From: Rosa chinensis
Lineage: Eukaryota; Streptophyta; Magnoliopsida; Rosales; Rosaceae
DNA length: 64,000 nt
Reading direction: 5' to 3'
Assembly: GCF_002994745.2 (NCBI RefSeq)
Contig: NC_037088.1
Span: 50,807,897-50,871,896 of the forward strand
The notes below the pieces were generated by a model. It was not told the origin of the DNA. It saw nothing but the letters and a program-made list of their open reading frames with translations, and did not search any database. Each line of letters starts with the position of its first letter. The first letter of the stretch is position 1. Shown here piece after piece: positions 1-11,689 of the stretch. A program made the position numbers and the translations under genes.

Positions 1-250
1 TCAGTGAAGAACAAACTTATGAAACCAAAGATGGGCATGACACCATTGAACATGCCATGCCAAACACCAAAAGCTGTGATGAAAACAAGCATACCAGCCT
101 CCAATGGACCCAACAGACCAAAAACAAACAGGTCTACCACATGGGGAGTAGGTCTATCACATGGGGAGAGGGTAGTACAATGGTAGCATCATCATCATCA
201 TACAGTGAGATTCTGTATTCTCGAGGGATTGAAAATTGGACACCCTAACC
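1..250 (-). other. Left-edge hydrophobic reading frame, unrecognised
   Basis: On the minus strand, a frame from about position 200 down to the window edge encodes a strongly hydrophobic stretch. It includes FGLLGPLEAGMLVFITAFGV and then WHGMFNGVMPIFGFISLFF, which looks like two membrane helices. There is a stop just upstream and no clear splice acceptor, so exon status is uncertain. An imperfect direct repeat of about 17 bp (ACATGGGGAGTAGGTCTATC and its neighbour) lies at about 131-170. It could be an exon of a neighbouring membrane protein gene cut by the window edge, or chance. The family is not recognised. Confidence 0.2.
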
Positions 251-589
251 CAAAGCAATAACCAAAATGAAACAACCAGAAAATAATATTACATTAATTA
301 TTCCGTTAGGAAATACTTAAAATGAAGAATTGCAATAAATACTGTACAATGCTCCCTCCAAATGTACTTTTGGCACCAGCACTTAGATAGATCGCTGTGT
401 TTTCCAATCCTGGCAAATCACCAAACAAGGAGGGCATTAAAGATTCAGCATTTAGTTGGTCTCGAGTCTTGACAGAAAGTGAAAGGTGTAAATAGGGCAG
501 ATCTGATATAAAACTATTCCAAAACACAATAATCAGAACAACTACAGAAGGAAATGCAGTACAGTTTACATCTAGCTTACCTAAATTGT

Positions 590-3500
590 TCATACTGCCA
601 ATTTTGGGTCCACTGTTCCTGCTGCACTGCCTTCTCCTGTAAGAACGTGGTCTGGATCCTGGAAAGTACACTAACCCGGTTAAATAAAATTTAAGATAAA
701 GATACACCGAAAGACAGAGAAAAGAAAAAAAAAACTAAAGAGAGATAATTATTGGCAAGTATGGCAGTACCTCCATTCCCCATTTGATGTAATCTGGGGA
801 CTCACAGGCCTTATATTCATCAACCAAGCTCTCAAGTATTTCTCTTGATTCATCAAATTCTGATAGGTCATTCTCCTGTCACATTATGGCATATTGTTAT
901 GAAAAGCCCCACATGCATTTCATAAATTGCCACACATGAAAATGTTTTTCTCTTCAATCATCAACTCATCAAGATTAACTGCACCAACTATATGGAATGG
1001 AATATAAATATGGCATATCTACTGAAATAGATTAATTTCTACTCATTGAGTCAACTTTTCATCAAGCATTGTACTGTTAAAAGTTAAAAACAATCATAAT
1101 GCAACAAAGTTCAACTGTACTAATTGTATGAGATATACATATGGCATATCTACTGAAGCAAATTAATTTCTAATATTTAAGTCAAAAACTTCTCAACCAA
1201 GCATTCTACAGTTACAAGTTAGAAACAAAAATGAACATATAAGAATCATAGTTGCACCATCAAGAAATTGATCAATCGAGTCTGAAATAATACTGACAGT
1301 TGTGCAGGCAACAACTTACAGCAAACATAGGGAACTTCCGGTAGTTGTCAAGAAAAGCTTGCTTCTTTCTTAACAATGAATACTGGCTCAAACACTTGCT
1401 GAAAAGATGGCGAATACTAGTATGGCTGGCTAGCATAAGACCACTGACCTACCAAGGATAAAGCAGATAGATATTTCATTATAATTACTCATCTATCTTA
1501 TTAAACCATAGGACACTACAAATGAAAAACATAAAATTCCGAAATCCAAAATTGTAACTCAAATTAACTTTGAACTTTGAAGGGTAGATGGAAGTTTTTT
1601 TAACAGCAAAAGAATTTGCATTTGAGGACTTTCCAGACTTGATTATCAACACAGAATTTAAAAACAAGGAAGAAAATCTAAGATAAGAGTTATAGCCTTA
1701 CCCTATGGGCAGTTTGTACATATGGAGACTTCCTAGACAAAGCAACCTGCACAAACAAGCAGAAAGTACAAGATCAAACATCCAAATATTGCCAAATGAT
1801 GTAAATGAACTCATTTATACACACAATATTTAGAGCGCAAAAGAACCTGAATGCTTGCAGGGCCCCACTCAATAAAGTTAACAAGCTTTCTTTCGCGTAT
1901 CCTCTGCAAACTTTCATGAACCTGATTACAGAATACAAACAGTAAATACACCGTCCAGAGGAAATACAAAACAGTAGAAGAGAAACAAAGTGCTTAACAT
2001 TCTAAGGTAAGCAAGAAACTCTACTTCATATTTCCGCAAACAATTCTAAAACTTGCTACCATGTTCAGAGAATCTGCATAGACTGGCAGTCATCTACTAC
2101 AATTGACTTTCCTTTCCCAACAAATTCATTTCAAATTTTGATTGGAAAAGATGATCATGAATGAGTAATGAATATTTTTGTACCAAACAGAAATTTTGGT
2201 TGTTTGCAGAACTGCAGGATTACCATGCAAATTCAACTAGTACTATTGTTATTATTACAACCTGAGTAGGGTCTACTTCTCCTTGAATGATGTTTAATAT
2301 CGATATATACTTTGCTTGACTGGCTTCTTTTGTTCGAGCATACGAGGAAACCATGATATTTTTTGTCTGCAAAAGGAAACCAATGTCAGAATTGCTTCAT
2401 TCTGCTCTGTGGAAAAGAAAGGCAAGCAACACTTCTTACCTGCAGAAGTCTTCTCATAACATCAAGTACAGTGGTTTTACGAATCACATTAGCCTGCCAA
2501 TAGGAAATATATTTGCATCAGACAGCTAATTGTTTCTTTAAAAGCACAAAATGGACATTGAAATTTTGAAATTATATGAGATCACACATTTCTCTCAACC
2601 TCTTTCCCTCTAATTCGCCACATGCTAGGTCACACACATGGATACATATGAGTAATTGGATGGTATAAGATCAAAGACATTCATGCATGACTGAGTCTTA
2701 CCTGGCGCTCGACTGTGAGGGGTGTATATCCTGTCATTAGAAAATGGCATCTTGGTGTTGGAATCAAAGATGCAAGAAGACCAACCAAGTCGTTGTTCAT
2801 GTACCCTGGATATCTCAGAGTGGTTGTGCTGGCAGACATTACAGTAGAAACCAAAGAATTTGTTTGAGCAAAGGTGGGATTTGTGAGATGGAGGCGCTCG
2901 ACAGCGATTCTATTCAATGCAGTGTTATCAAGGACGACAACACAATCAGCATTCAGAGTTAGTCGCTTAAGTGTCAAAAGTGAGTTATAGGGCTGGACCA
3001 CCACATCACTTGTTTCCATCTGGTTAGGAAATACACTGTATGTCTGAACCAGTTTTTTGCTGTATCGATCATTCAAAGTCTCCAACAGATAGGAACCCAT
3101 TCCTGCATTTTACATTGTGATCTGTGAGTACACTCAAAAGAGCTATGAAGTAAGCAGTCATTAAGAAGTCCATTTGTCTTTACTAGAAATTACACCACAG
3201 TCATGAAAGCAAAATCTTGTGGCAAGTAACACATCCCATATACGATTCATTTGAAAAATGAAAAAAATAAATAAAAATGTTGTTTTGTATAGGCCAGGCC
3301 TAAATTATATCTAGTTTGAAACAGGTACAGTAATGAAATGATATATCTAATCAAATGACCCATCCTTGTAAATAGGAAGTACATTGAGCAAATGTTTATT
3401 AGGTCATGAAAGGTGGGAGAAAAAGGTAAAACTGAAGAGAAGCAAAGAAAACCTGAGCCTGTTCCACCAGCAATTGAATGGCAAAGAACAAATCCTTCAA

Positions 3501-4705
3501 GACTATCACTCCCATCTGCTTCTCTATCAATCATGTCCATTATGGCCTCTTCAACACCTTTTCCCTGATCATAATTTACAATAATTTCAGGTCCACTTAC
3601 ATGGCAGCTAAGAAAAGAGCTTTGACATCATAAAATTAGTATGACAGAAACTAGTATCTATCTAAAGTAATCGACTCAAAACACCTGACTGCAGTAGAAC
3701 AAAGAAACAAACCTGATCATATCCACTGGCCCAATTATTTCCTGCACCACCTCCATGATCTGCAACATAGATGTTCTCATGATTGTAGAGGTTTCGATAG
3801 TCACTGTTCTGAATACCATTTATCACTCTGGGCTCCAAATCAATCAGCAAAGCTCGTGGTATGTAGTGCTGATCATCAGCTTGGTAAAAAAACACATCTT
3901 TTCTGTCCCCTCCCTGCAGCATTTCAGTTTGATAAGTATTACAGACATCTATTTCAACAGACACACTTCTTAAAGTCGCCATAATCACTACTTCCTGATG
4001 AGCCATACAGCAACAATTCACGTACGCAACTCCTCATTTTTCTGCTCAACACTTCCCACCACTCTCCCCGTAGTCCAAAACAAATACAGACAATCAATAT
4101 CTTAAGCATCCTTAATCTATGTTTGACTCAGGTTACTCTAGGCCTGACTAGTATTTCAAGCTCAATCAAGTTAAACTCAAATACTACATAACCAATTCAA
4201 GAACCGAAATTTTTGAATTAACATCTGGTTTATTGAGATAGAAACAATAAAATCTCAATTACACTTGCAACTTCTAACAGTAAAGTTTGAAGTTTCACTA
4301 TATGATACCAGAAAACAAATTTACCCAGCGATCGAGCCTCAGCCAAAAACTCAACCAAGTTCCAAACAACCGAAAATTCGATTTCCAGCGCAAATTTACG
4401 AACTTTTGGATTCATGAATTTCATCATTCTTAACAACCGAAGCAGCAAAAAGACAATTCAATTCACACACTTCAACTAAGCCGAGCACGAGTGCTCAGGC
4501 TCCGTTCCCTCACCTTTGAAATATCATTTCCGAGCAATTAAGCAAAAAGGCAGACAAGTAAAGAAGGTGAGGGAACCTGAGTGGCAAAGTCTTCGAGAAT
4601 GCCTTCTTTGCTGATACCGTGCTCGAGGCAGAGCTGCTTCCAGAACTCCATTCCGATCTGGTTGCCGCATTGTCCCACCTGCAATGTGATGATCTCCCGA
4701 GGCAT
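590..4705 (-). CDS. TUBG: Gamma-tubulin, complete 11-exon gene
   Basis: Gamma-tubulin nucleates microtubules as part of gamma-tubulin ring complexes at the nuclear envelope, cell cortex and existing microtubules. Coding exons on the minus strand are 4577-4705, 3713-3913, 3453-3564, 2702-3102, 2440-2493, 2262-2366, 1847-1921, 1702-1746, 1320-1448, 771-875 and 590-658. All have GT donors and AG acceptors, and the phases join without a stop. The sum is 1425 nt, or 474 aa, the length known for Arabidopsis gamma-tubulin. The protein begins [18 protein letters not shown]. It carries the tubulin GTP-binding signature AGGTGSG across the exon 3/4 junction and ends DPKLAV. The start is the only ATG that gives the conserved N-terminus. 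A GTAAG donor lies 9 nt after the stop, so the 3' UTR probably contains an intron. The gene looks intact and functional. Confidence 0.97.
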
Positions 4706-5650
4706 TTTCTTCTTTCCCGCACTTTCTCTCACCTAGGGTTTTTCTTTCTTTCTTTCACACTCACTCACTCTCTGTCAGAGTTTTGAGACTTGAAATACTC
4801 ATTTGCCGGTTCGCACCCAATTTAACTCCCATTTCTGGGTAATTCGTAATTCAACGGAGCCGAAAGAAAGTCGTCGTGGTAAAATAATATTTTAACTATT
4901 AAGATTATTTTTACAATTTTTTTTTAATGGGAACGAGAAATTACGAGCATGAGAGCGTAATGCAGAGATAAGGAAACAACACATGCGGTGACACGTAATA
5001 TTATATTACTCTAGTTAAAGTTAAACCATATAAAATGATCTACCCGGGAACTAGTCCTTCACATAAAATGATTATTAAGAGTTGAGACTCACATCCACAA
5101 TCTAGAAGAGAGAACAAAAGATCCAATTTGATAGCCGGATTCCAAATTTGGATGAGCCCATTTGGATATTACACTCAAGTCTAAGTCTGAACCTGACCCG
5201 ACTTGTGAACGCGATTTCAAGCTCCCTCGCACTAGCGCAATCCCACCCACCAACTGGAAGATCTCCATTAATGATTGTTGTAGACAACCCCTTAAGATGC
5301 AACAAAGTTGTTGTTGGTGACGAAAAATTCCGAAGAGAATTTTGATTCACCAAAATGATCAAGAAGCTTCATTTGCTTGTTGACTAATGTTTGACTACGA
5401 CTCGAAAAGGAGGGGGTACCTGCAAAAAACCATTTCGATGCCTAAGTTAGTAAACTACCTAAGTTGAGTGTGGTAGAAAGAATCGGAATGAGATGCATTA
5501 ACTGAATATCGAGCCTCATTTATATTGTACTTGGGCGACAAGTCGTCATCAACACTGCTTGATCCTCCTTTACCCAATCATTACACTTTTTTTTTAGAAG
5601 AAAAAAATGAAAAACTACGATAGGCTAGCATCCTGCTTGATCCTCCTTTA
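4706..5650. promoter_or_regulatory. Gamma-tubulin upstream region
   Basis: This is non-coding. Just upstream of the gamma-tubulin ATG is a pyrimidine-rich leader: on the gene strand a GAAAGAAAGAAAGAAAAA run covering about 4738-4758. AT-rich spacer follows. The short reading frames at 5100-5362 on both strands resemble nothing I know. No distinct TATA box could be assigned. Confidence 0.3.
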
Positions 5651-5664
5651 CCCAATCATTACAC

Positions 5665-6065
5665 TTTGACGGGGCTATAGATGCAGAGGGTAAAGCTTCA
5701 ACAGGGTTTGTTGTTACAGATCAAAATGGAATTGCAATTTTCATTGGTTCGATTCTGATTGGCTTTGCATCAGTACTTCAAGCAGAGGCTATTGGGTTAA
5801 AGACAAGATTACTTTGGGCTAATCGACTTCGGATTCAAAATATTCAAGTAGAAGGCGACTATTGTATTGCTAATCAAGATCATCAAACATACTTATAAGT
5901 TGCCTTGGCGAGTCGCGACCATTATAGCAGACCATTTTGCTAATCAAGACCATCTTTCTTCTCATTCTTCAATATTTCTCACTCATGTTTTTCAAGAGAC
6001 AAATATGTTGCTGACCATTTTGCTAGTCTAGGTTCGAGATTATCTCAAAATAGTATTTGATTTAA
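5665..6065 (+). pseudogene. RNase H-like (RVT_3) domain relic
   Basis: The plus strand encodes FDGAIDAEGKASTGFVVTDQ at the start. Frame-shifted pieces resembling VEGD, PWRVATIIAD, LTHVFQETN and VADHFASLGSRL follow in order. This order of motifs is typical of the RNase H-like domain at the C-terminus of plant non-LTR retrotransposon proteins and of their domesticated relatives. The frame is broken by a stop near 5898 and by several shifts, and a short stretch (ATTTTGCTAATCAAGACCAT) looks partly duplicated. No start codon or complete domain survives, so I read it as a dead fragment with no flanking element ends visible. Confidence 0.6.
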
Positions 6066-7090
6066 TCAGTTTTCTTTTTCTGTCCTTAAGTTGCTATATT
6101 TTGATCAATGTATGCATATAATCCCAAGGGAATTTGTTGTTATTTTTTTTTGAAAGGAGAGAATTTGTTGTTTAATGTGTTTGATTTTGCAAAAAGAAAT
6201 GGGCCAGTTTGAAGTTAGAACCCCATAAGTGCGATTAAGGCACCCAACTTAAACAACTTTTTGTGATAGCTAGTGATAGTTGTTTAACACGACTAAAATG
6301 AACAAAGCTTCTGTCAAAGTAGAAAAGCACAAAGGAGAAATTAACAAACCTTGAAGTTAACACTTTTTTTTTGTGTGCTTATTTTGAGTTTAATTAACCT
6401 CTTTTCTCATAACCACCTAGGACAATATGATATTATGATGTATGTTTCTTACATACACCAGCATTCTGATTTTCATTATCTTAACGGACTCGAAACATTA
6501 TACATACCATTGGAATGTAGTTCAGTAATTAAACTCTCACGAATTTCTTTCATTCCGGGTAATTAAAACGGCTCTGAAGCATCAACAGATCAACTAATCA
6601 AAGAGGATTGACGAGTGCGAGGTGTACGTCTGTGCATCTTTTTTTAACTATACTAATAAGAAAGCTAGCTTTTGATGCTAACAATCGCTACAAAGTCGGT
6701 GTACCTCTTCAAAACGAACTCGTTTATAGACTGGCTTTTAATGCTAAAAGTGGCTCCATTTGATTTCATCTTTTACTTTTGATGAGTGTTAGACTGTTAA
6801 TTAGTATTACTCAGAAAAAAGAAAAAAATAAAGAAAAAAAGAGAGACTTCTTTACAACCAGAAATGGATCAAAAGAAAAGGATGATCGAAATCAAACTGA
6901 AGACCATCACTGCAATTATTAAAGACGATCGTGATATGACTGAATCAATGAACATATATAACAACCATCCACTAATGAAGTTCAAAAAGCAATACCGAGA
7001 TGACAGAAAATGAGAAAGCATTACGCAACAGTGACAAGATTAATAACCATACATGCATACCAGGTAAAAACTACCATAATGTGCAATATA
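6066..7090. other. AT-rich intergenic DNA
   Basis: I see no gene, RNA gene or repeat structure here. The 71-codon frame at 6351-6566 has no recognisable motif and composition typical of non-coding AT-rich DNA. Confidence 0.4.
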
Positions 7091-7920
7091 TACTACAAGA
7101 AAAGTGATCTTTTATGACAGCTTATTTACGGCGTGCAGATAATGCAGATAAATTATCTGCACGTCGTAATTGATGATCATTCACGACGGGCAATGAACCA
7201 CACGCCATAAATCATACTCTTTTTACGGCGTGCACAACATGTAGGCCATAAACGATAAAATTTGTTCGTTGTTTACGGCGTATTTAACCTGCCCCGAAAC
7301 ATTTGGCTAAAAATTGAGGGAACAAAGGAGAGATAGAAAGACTCGGACCTCAATCTCAGTCCTCCTCTCTCTCTCAAAATCTCCAAGGACCGGTGCCGAA
7401 AGATTCTGGTCGATCTGCCGAAAGCCCAAGCATATATTCAAAAGTCCGATGCCGACACAAGGACCGTGGTGCTTCTGGTCGATGACGGCGGCGAGAAGCG
7501 TAGCGATGTGAGCTCGTCGGTGTCGTAAGCCCTCTTTCCATTAATCTCAAAACCCTAACTCCAACCAATCAAACCATTTTTTTTGGATTTCACGAGGTTG
7601 AAGCTGCGTGAACTTGACTGTTTTTCTTTGTGCCTTATGAATTTGAGCTTTTCTGGAATTGTTTTAGTTGCATTGGATTGAGACTGAATGACTGATTGCG
7701 ATTCTAATAACTTGATTAAGTTGTGAACTGATTGGATGATTTGTGGTTGCTGTAGGTGAATTGTTGAATGAGTGATTGTTCTGGTGATTTCAAAGAGCAG
7801 CAAGAACCAACGGTATGCTTTTTACTTACTCTCTAAATTTCATTTTCTCAGTAACCAGTTCACTTCAGGGTTTGGGGTTCCCAAATTTCTATCTTTTTTT
7901 TTTTCCATCACAATTAGGTT

Positions 7921-8248
7921 TCGTAATGGCAAGCAAGTTCATCACATGGACATTGATAAGGAACTCCTTGCCGCCCCAATCAAATCTGCCAAGGACAAAT
8001 TCACACTCATTCCCGAGTTTCTAAAGGTTCGAATCCAATTCCATTTATATGTTCTTTTGCTAGTTATTGCTCTTGTTGTTGTTGTTGTTGTTGTTGTATA
8101 TAGGAAATGAAATTTTATTTGTATAGGTGAGAGGGTTGGTAAAGCAGCATTAGGACTTGTTTAATTACTTTGTGAACACTGGAATCAAGAAAATTGTGCG
8201 TGCCAATGATCGCATAGTATCCGGCGTCGATCCAAGCATTTGGCTCAG
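7921..8248 (+). pseudogene. NRPC2: Captured fragment of RNA polymerase III second-largest subunit
   Basis: Two exon-like blocks (about 7926-8026 and 8127-8248) encode a stretch containing LLAAPIKSAKDKF, LIPEFLKV, then RGLVKQH, a stop, and NYFVNTGIKKIVRANDRIVS ending near DPSIWLR. This matches the N-terminal region of the Pol III subunit RPC2 family as I remember it. The blocks are separated by a 100-bp AT-rich stretch with a GT donor and an AG acceptor, so genomic DNA rather than cDNA was captured. A TAG at 8150-8152 interrupts the frame and the rest of the subunit is missing. It lies inside the CACTA element. Confidence 0.7.
8075..8098. repeat. (TTG)n microsatellite
   Basis: Eight or so uninterrupted GTT units lie inside the intron-like stretch between the two NRPC2 blocks of the CACTA element. 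Confidence 0.85.
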
Positions 8249-8394
8249 GTTCACTACTGTTGTTACTTGTTACTTTATTTCTCTTTTCTGGTTCACATTT
8301 GCAAGATATTGGTTCGGTTGCGATTGAGCTTGGTAACAATTACAGTTGCAATTAATTTCAGTATCATTTCAGCTAGAGAATACTCAGTATCATT

Positions 8395-8521
8395 TCATAT
8401 TGAACATGAAAAGCTGTTGGGGGATTGTAAGGAGACTTGGGAGCTCTCGGTTGATGGGTATGGAGAAGACGGGAAGCGGATATATGATCCGGTTAAGGGT
8501 GAAACTTGCCACCAATGCAGG
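8395..8521 (+). pseudogene. Captured exon resembling a CXXC_R1 (CDCA7-like) zinc-finger gene
   Basis: The plus frame ends GKRIYDPVKGETCHQCR directly before a GTAGC donor-like site at about 8520. The string YDxxxGxTCHQCRQK is the start of the zf-4CXXC_R1 domain in plant CDCA7-like proteins. Only the first CXXC pair is present. It lies downstream of the NRPC2 piece in the same orientation, so a read-through transcript could fuse the two. Two further exon-like blocks at about 9614-9672 and 9785-9851 have an acceptor on the left and a GT on the right, but I cannot name them. Confidence 0.55.
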
Positions 8522-10406
8522 TAGCTCATATGGATTTCTTGCCTTGCTTTTCGTCGAATTAGTGCTGTGTTAACTTGTGTTGGTTGTGTTTCCATAATGT
8601 GTGGACTGTGGATATAATGTTGAGTTAGTATAGGTAGAGTGATTAGCCCAACCAACTTAACTTATTGGCTAGTGTTAGTTTTCTGAACATTCCGAGATTT
8701 TTAGTTAAAATTCTCGTGCTAGTTGTGTAGGCTAACTATGGAACACATTGCAACGATTCTAGTGAAAGATTACTTTATGCTGCATAGCGTAAAATTCTCA
8801 TTGTTTGAATCAAAATGAGTCCTGCAAGATTTCATTGTGATTCACACAAGAATTGTAAACTTCTGTGTTCGCTACTTTAAGTTTAAGCATGAAAATCTTA
8901 AGCACTACATTGAATTGTATTTAACGTCTAATGTGTTATGCTATTCTTGAATTTTGTTTGTTAAATTGATGCTATACTCGGGGCTTTTCCGAATCGGTTT
9001 GAAAGCTTCATAAACTTATCTATATTTTCCAATTCTGTCCTCTTTTCACTACACAGTTATCCAAGAATTATTTCTATTTTGTTACTGTGTTGCAATTATT
9101 TCTTTTGTTCCGTAAAGACAATGGTTAGGAGTGAGGAGTCCTTTCCAATGTGTGGTTTTCTGTGTAAAATTTTTCCTTCTATTTTTAGCTTGGTAAAACT
9201 AACAAATGACCATGGACTGGACAAATGGGACTACTTCTTATCTCATTAGGTATTAGCAGTATTTTCTAAAGAATGTGGTTTTGCCTTGTAATTTTTTGTC
9301 TAACCCTACTCATTATATAGTCTGTGATGTACACCTTGAGGGCTTGAGCTTTTTGTGAGGTGTGATGGAAATGTATGGTTGGTTAACTTGGTTTCTTGTC
9401 TACTTTGATTTACATCAACAGTTTCTGATTATGGAATAAAAGTGAAATATTTTGATTAGATAATTTGCTTAATTGTGTTTTTCTATTTTGATGTGCAATA
9501 TTTATGCATGTTATTGGAAAATAGTATTCTGCATTATTATTTTCACTTTTTCCAAAAATGTAGTAGCTCAATTGGAAATGGTTCAGTACTCTAAAATAGG
9601 TTGAAATGTTTGCAGACTCATGGTGTGCGGTTTGGGCGAGCAAGTGTAAGAAGGCTATTGGTTTTGCTGAGGTATGTTATGGTGTGTATCAAAATGTACT
9701 TTCCCAGGCTATGAAGCTTTCATCACTATTTGTGTGTCTTCTCTTTGGCTTTCTTTCTTCTTGAAAGTTCTTGATGCATGTTCAGCTAGCTCCAGGAAAC
9801 AAAACTGTCCACCTAGCAGCTCTAATGGGAGGTGAAGGATTAGAAAAAGGTCCTTAATTTTTTATCTAATCTTCTGTAATGTGATATAACCATTCGCTAA
9901 CTTATGGGAGGTAATGTGATATATTGTGATACCATGTGGAATATTGTGATAGATATGATTCGCTAACTAATCAATTTTATTAGTCAAAGGATAAAATGAT
10001 GTAATGAGGTTTAGTATATCATTATTACACTTTTTGTAATATGATTATTGTGGTTGGTTAAGATAATTTTGATGAAGAGTTTCTTTTACATTGGGTTGTT
10101 GTACTTCTATTTTGTTTCAATAAGTGCCTGAGCATGATATGGCTAATAGCTACAATGTTGGGGTGATCCTGGAACAATTGAAAATAAATTGATTTTTTAT
10201 TTTATTTTGCAAAAGACATTTACGGCATGCAATGCGCGTCGTAAATGAAAATTTAAGGCGTGCTTATGAGCACATTTACGGCATTCTTGAGTACATTTGC
10301 ACGCCGTAAAAGTGAAAATTTGAATTCAATTTTAAGACGCTCTTATAGACAGTGTCTCTTCACGGGCGTTTTTTGCACGCCGTAGATGACCTATTTTCCT
10401 GTAGTG

Positions 10407-10840
10407 AATTTTAGACCAACTCAATGCAATGGTAAATTGGTGAATCATTGGTTTAGTATGCAATTGATCTACTTTATTATGTTGATGTGTTACTGTACTA
10501 TAGAATTTCTCATGATAATGATATGAGTTTGGTTTTTGCTGTGATGATAACGATACTCTTTGTGGTGACTAAAATAAGAAAAATCTATATATGAGGCATC
10601 ATGAACATAGCATTCTCAGATCGATTTACTTGTTACCATTTTGTAAGTATCTCATACTATCGATTTTCATCTACTTTGAATTTTCGTGAAACGTGCTTTA
10701 AAAAAAGCAAACCATATACTGGGGTATCGAGGTGTTTGTGCATCAAAAAGTTATTCATGTTAACAAATTAATACCGACTACAAGCTAAGGTATCTAAACA
10801 ATAAGATAACATATCATGGAGTAAATATATCGTGATCGAG
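10407..10840. other. AT-rich spacer
   Basis: Nothing coding or repetitive is visible between the CACTA right end and the NIP30-like copy. No poly-T tract marking a retrocopy tail is seen next to 10844. Confidence 0.4.
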
Positions 10841-10843
10841 CTT

Positions 10844-11480
10844 CTAGACATCTTCACTATCATCATCAGTATCACTATATGAAACAAGAGCAGTCTTAGC
10901 AACAACACTGAAATGATCAGTATTATCATCATTGGGAGTCTTCACTACCTCCAAACTATGATCTTTACCATCAACATGAGGAGTTTTCACTGTGTTAGCG
11001 TCTTCAATTTTAGGTTTCTTTGCTTGTGGCTCCTTCACTTTGATAATCATACCCAATAAACCAGGAGTAGGATTCTTCTTCTTTTCAGCTGCAGATAACC
11101 GTCCCTGGACTCCTAGAGGAAGACAACTATGTGCTTCCTTGAGCTCATGCACGACGCTGACCTTGGCTGCGAGGGCTTCCTAGCTTGAAACTCAGAAGCT
11201 GTTGTGCTTCCTCATCCTCTAGTCGCCGTTCGTATTCCTTTCTTGCCTTCTGCATTCTATCAAGAAAGTCAGTCTCCTCATCGTCCAAAGCTTTAGGTGG
11301 TCTGTGCTTGAAACGTTCGTTGAACTCTGCATCCTTCCTCTCCTTGTTTTCTTTCAGAACCTCGTAAAGTGGTCTATCCCTGTGGGCAGTTCCATCATCT
11401 ACTCGTTCACCCCTTTTTTTCTTGGCTTCTTCCAACTGTTTCTCCGAAACGAAGTTCATAAGATGGGTTGAGCGTTCCAT
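10844..11480 (-). pseudogene. NIP30/FAM192A (PSME3-interacting) homologue, frameshifted
   Basis: The N-terminal frame (11145-11480, 111 codons) begins MERSTHLMNFVSEKQLEEAK and contains RPPKALDDEETDFLDRM, the signature of the Nip30/FAM192A N-terminal domain. After QLLSFK, the extra bases CTAG at 11180-11183 shift the frame. The family's continuation (EALAAKVSVVHELKEA, then GLLGMIIKVK and a C-terminal VSYSDTDDDSEDV) is in the next frame down to the stop at 10844. The copy has no introns. It would make either a truncated 111-aa protein or nothing useful. In animals the family binds the proteasome activator PA28-gamma in the nucleus; its plant role is not known to me. Its upstream DNA is shared with the DUF7722-like genes next door. 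A sequencing error is the main alternative to a true break. Confidence 0.8.
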
Positions 11481-11578
11481 TGTTTATTTAGGGTTATTTA
11501 ACTCTCTTTAAAAATGTAGACTAAATTTTGTTCGAGGTATTTGTAGAGTGTGAAATCCTGGTTGAAAAAGGAATACTC

Positions 11579-11601
11579 TGCTCAGCTTTGCCCAAGTTGT
11601 A
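11579..11601 (-). promoter_or_regulatory. Shared upstream box, copy 1 (NIP30-like)
   Basis: On the plus strand this reads TGCTCAGCTTTGCCCAAGTT followed by GTA, the most diverged copy of the box found before each DUF7722-like gene. It lies about 100 bp upstream of the NIP30-like ATG. Confidence 0.55.
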
Positions 11602-11689
11602 AAATACATGAACATAGTTACCAATTTGGATTAGTAATAGTGAAAGTTGCAGAACCAGAAGGTATTGAACTTTTAGTTGCTTTTATTTT

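Larger units (their letters stand above)
7091..10406. mobile_element. CACTA (En/Spm-like) transposon carrying host-gene pieces
   Basis: The left end reads TACTACAAGAAAAGTG and the right end, inverted, CACTACAGGAAAAT. These are CACTA-type terminal inverted repeats, with the first base changed on the left. Both ends carry many subterminal copies of a TTTACGGCGTGCA-like motif in both orientations (about 7128, 7160, 7224, 7276, 10217, 10232, 10275, 10298 and 10372), as expected for transposase binding sites of this superfamily. The 3.3-kb interior has no transposase frame, so the element is non-autonomous. It holds exon-like blocks from unrelated host genes with their introns. A 3-bp target duplication is not obvious: ATA on the left and AAT on the right. 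Confidence 0.8.

Noticed and set aside
2744..2962. Plus-strand frame at 2744-2962
   Set aside because: Shadow of the long gamma-tubulin exon on the opposite strand.
10800..10843. Poly(A) tail of a processed NIP30 retrocopy
   Set aside because: No T-run is present beside 10844, so retroposition is not demonstrated even though the copy lacks introns.
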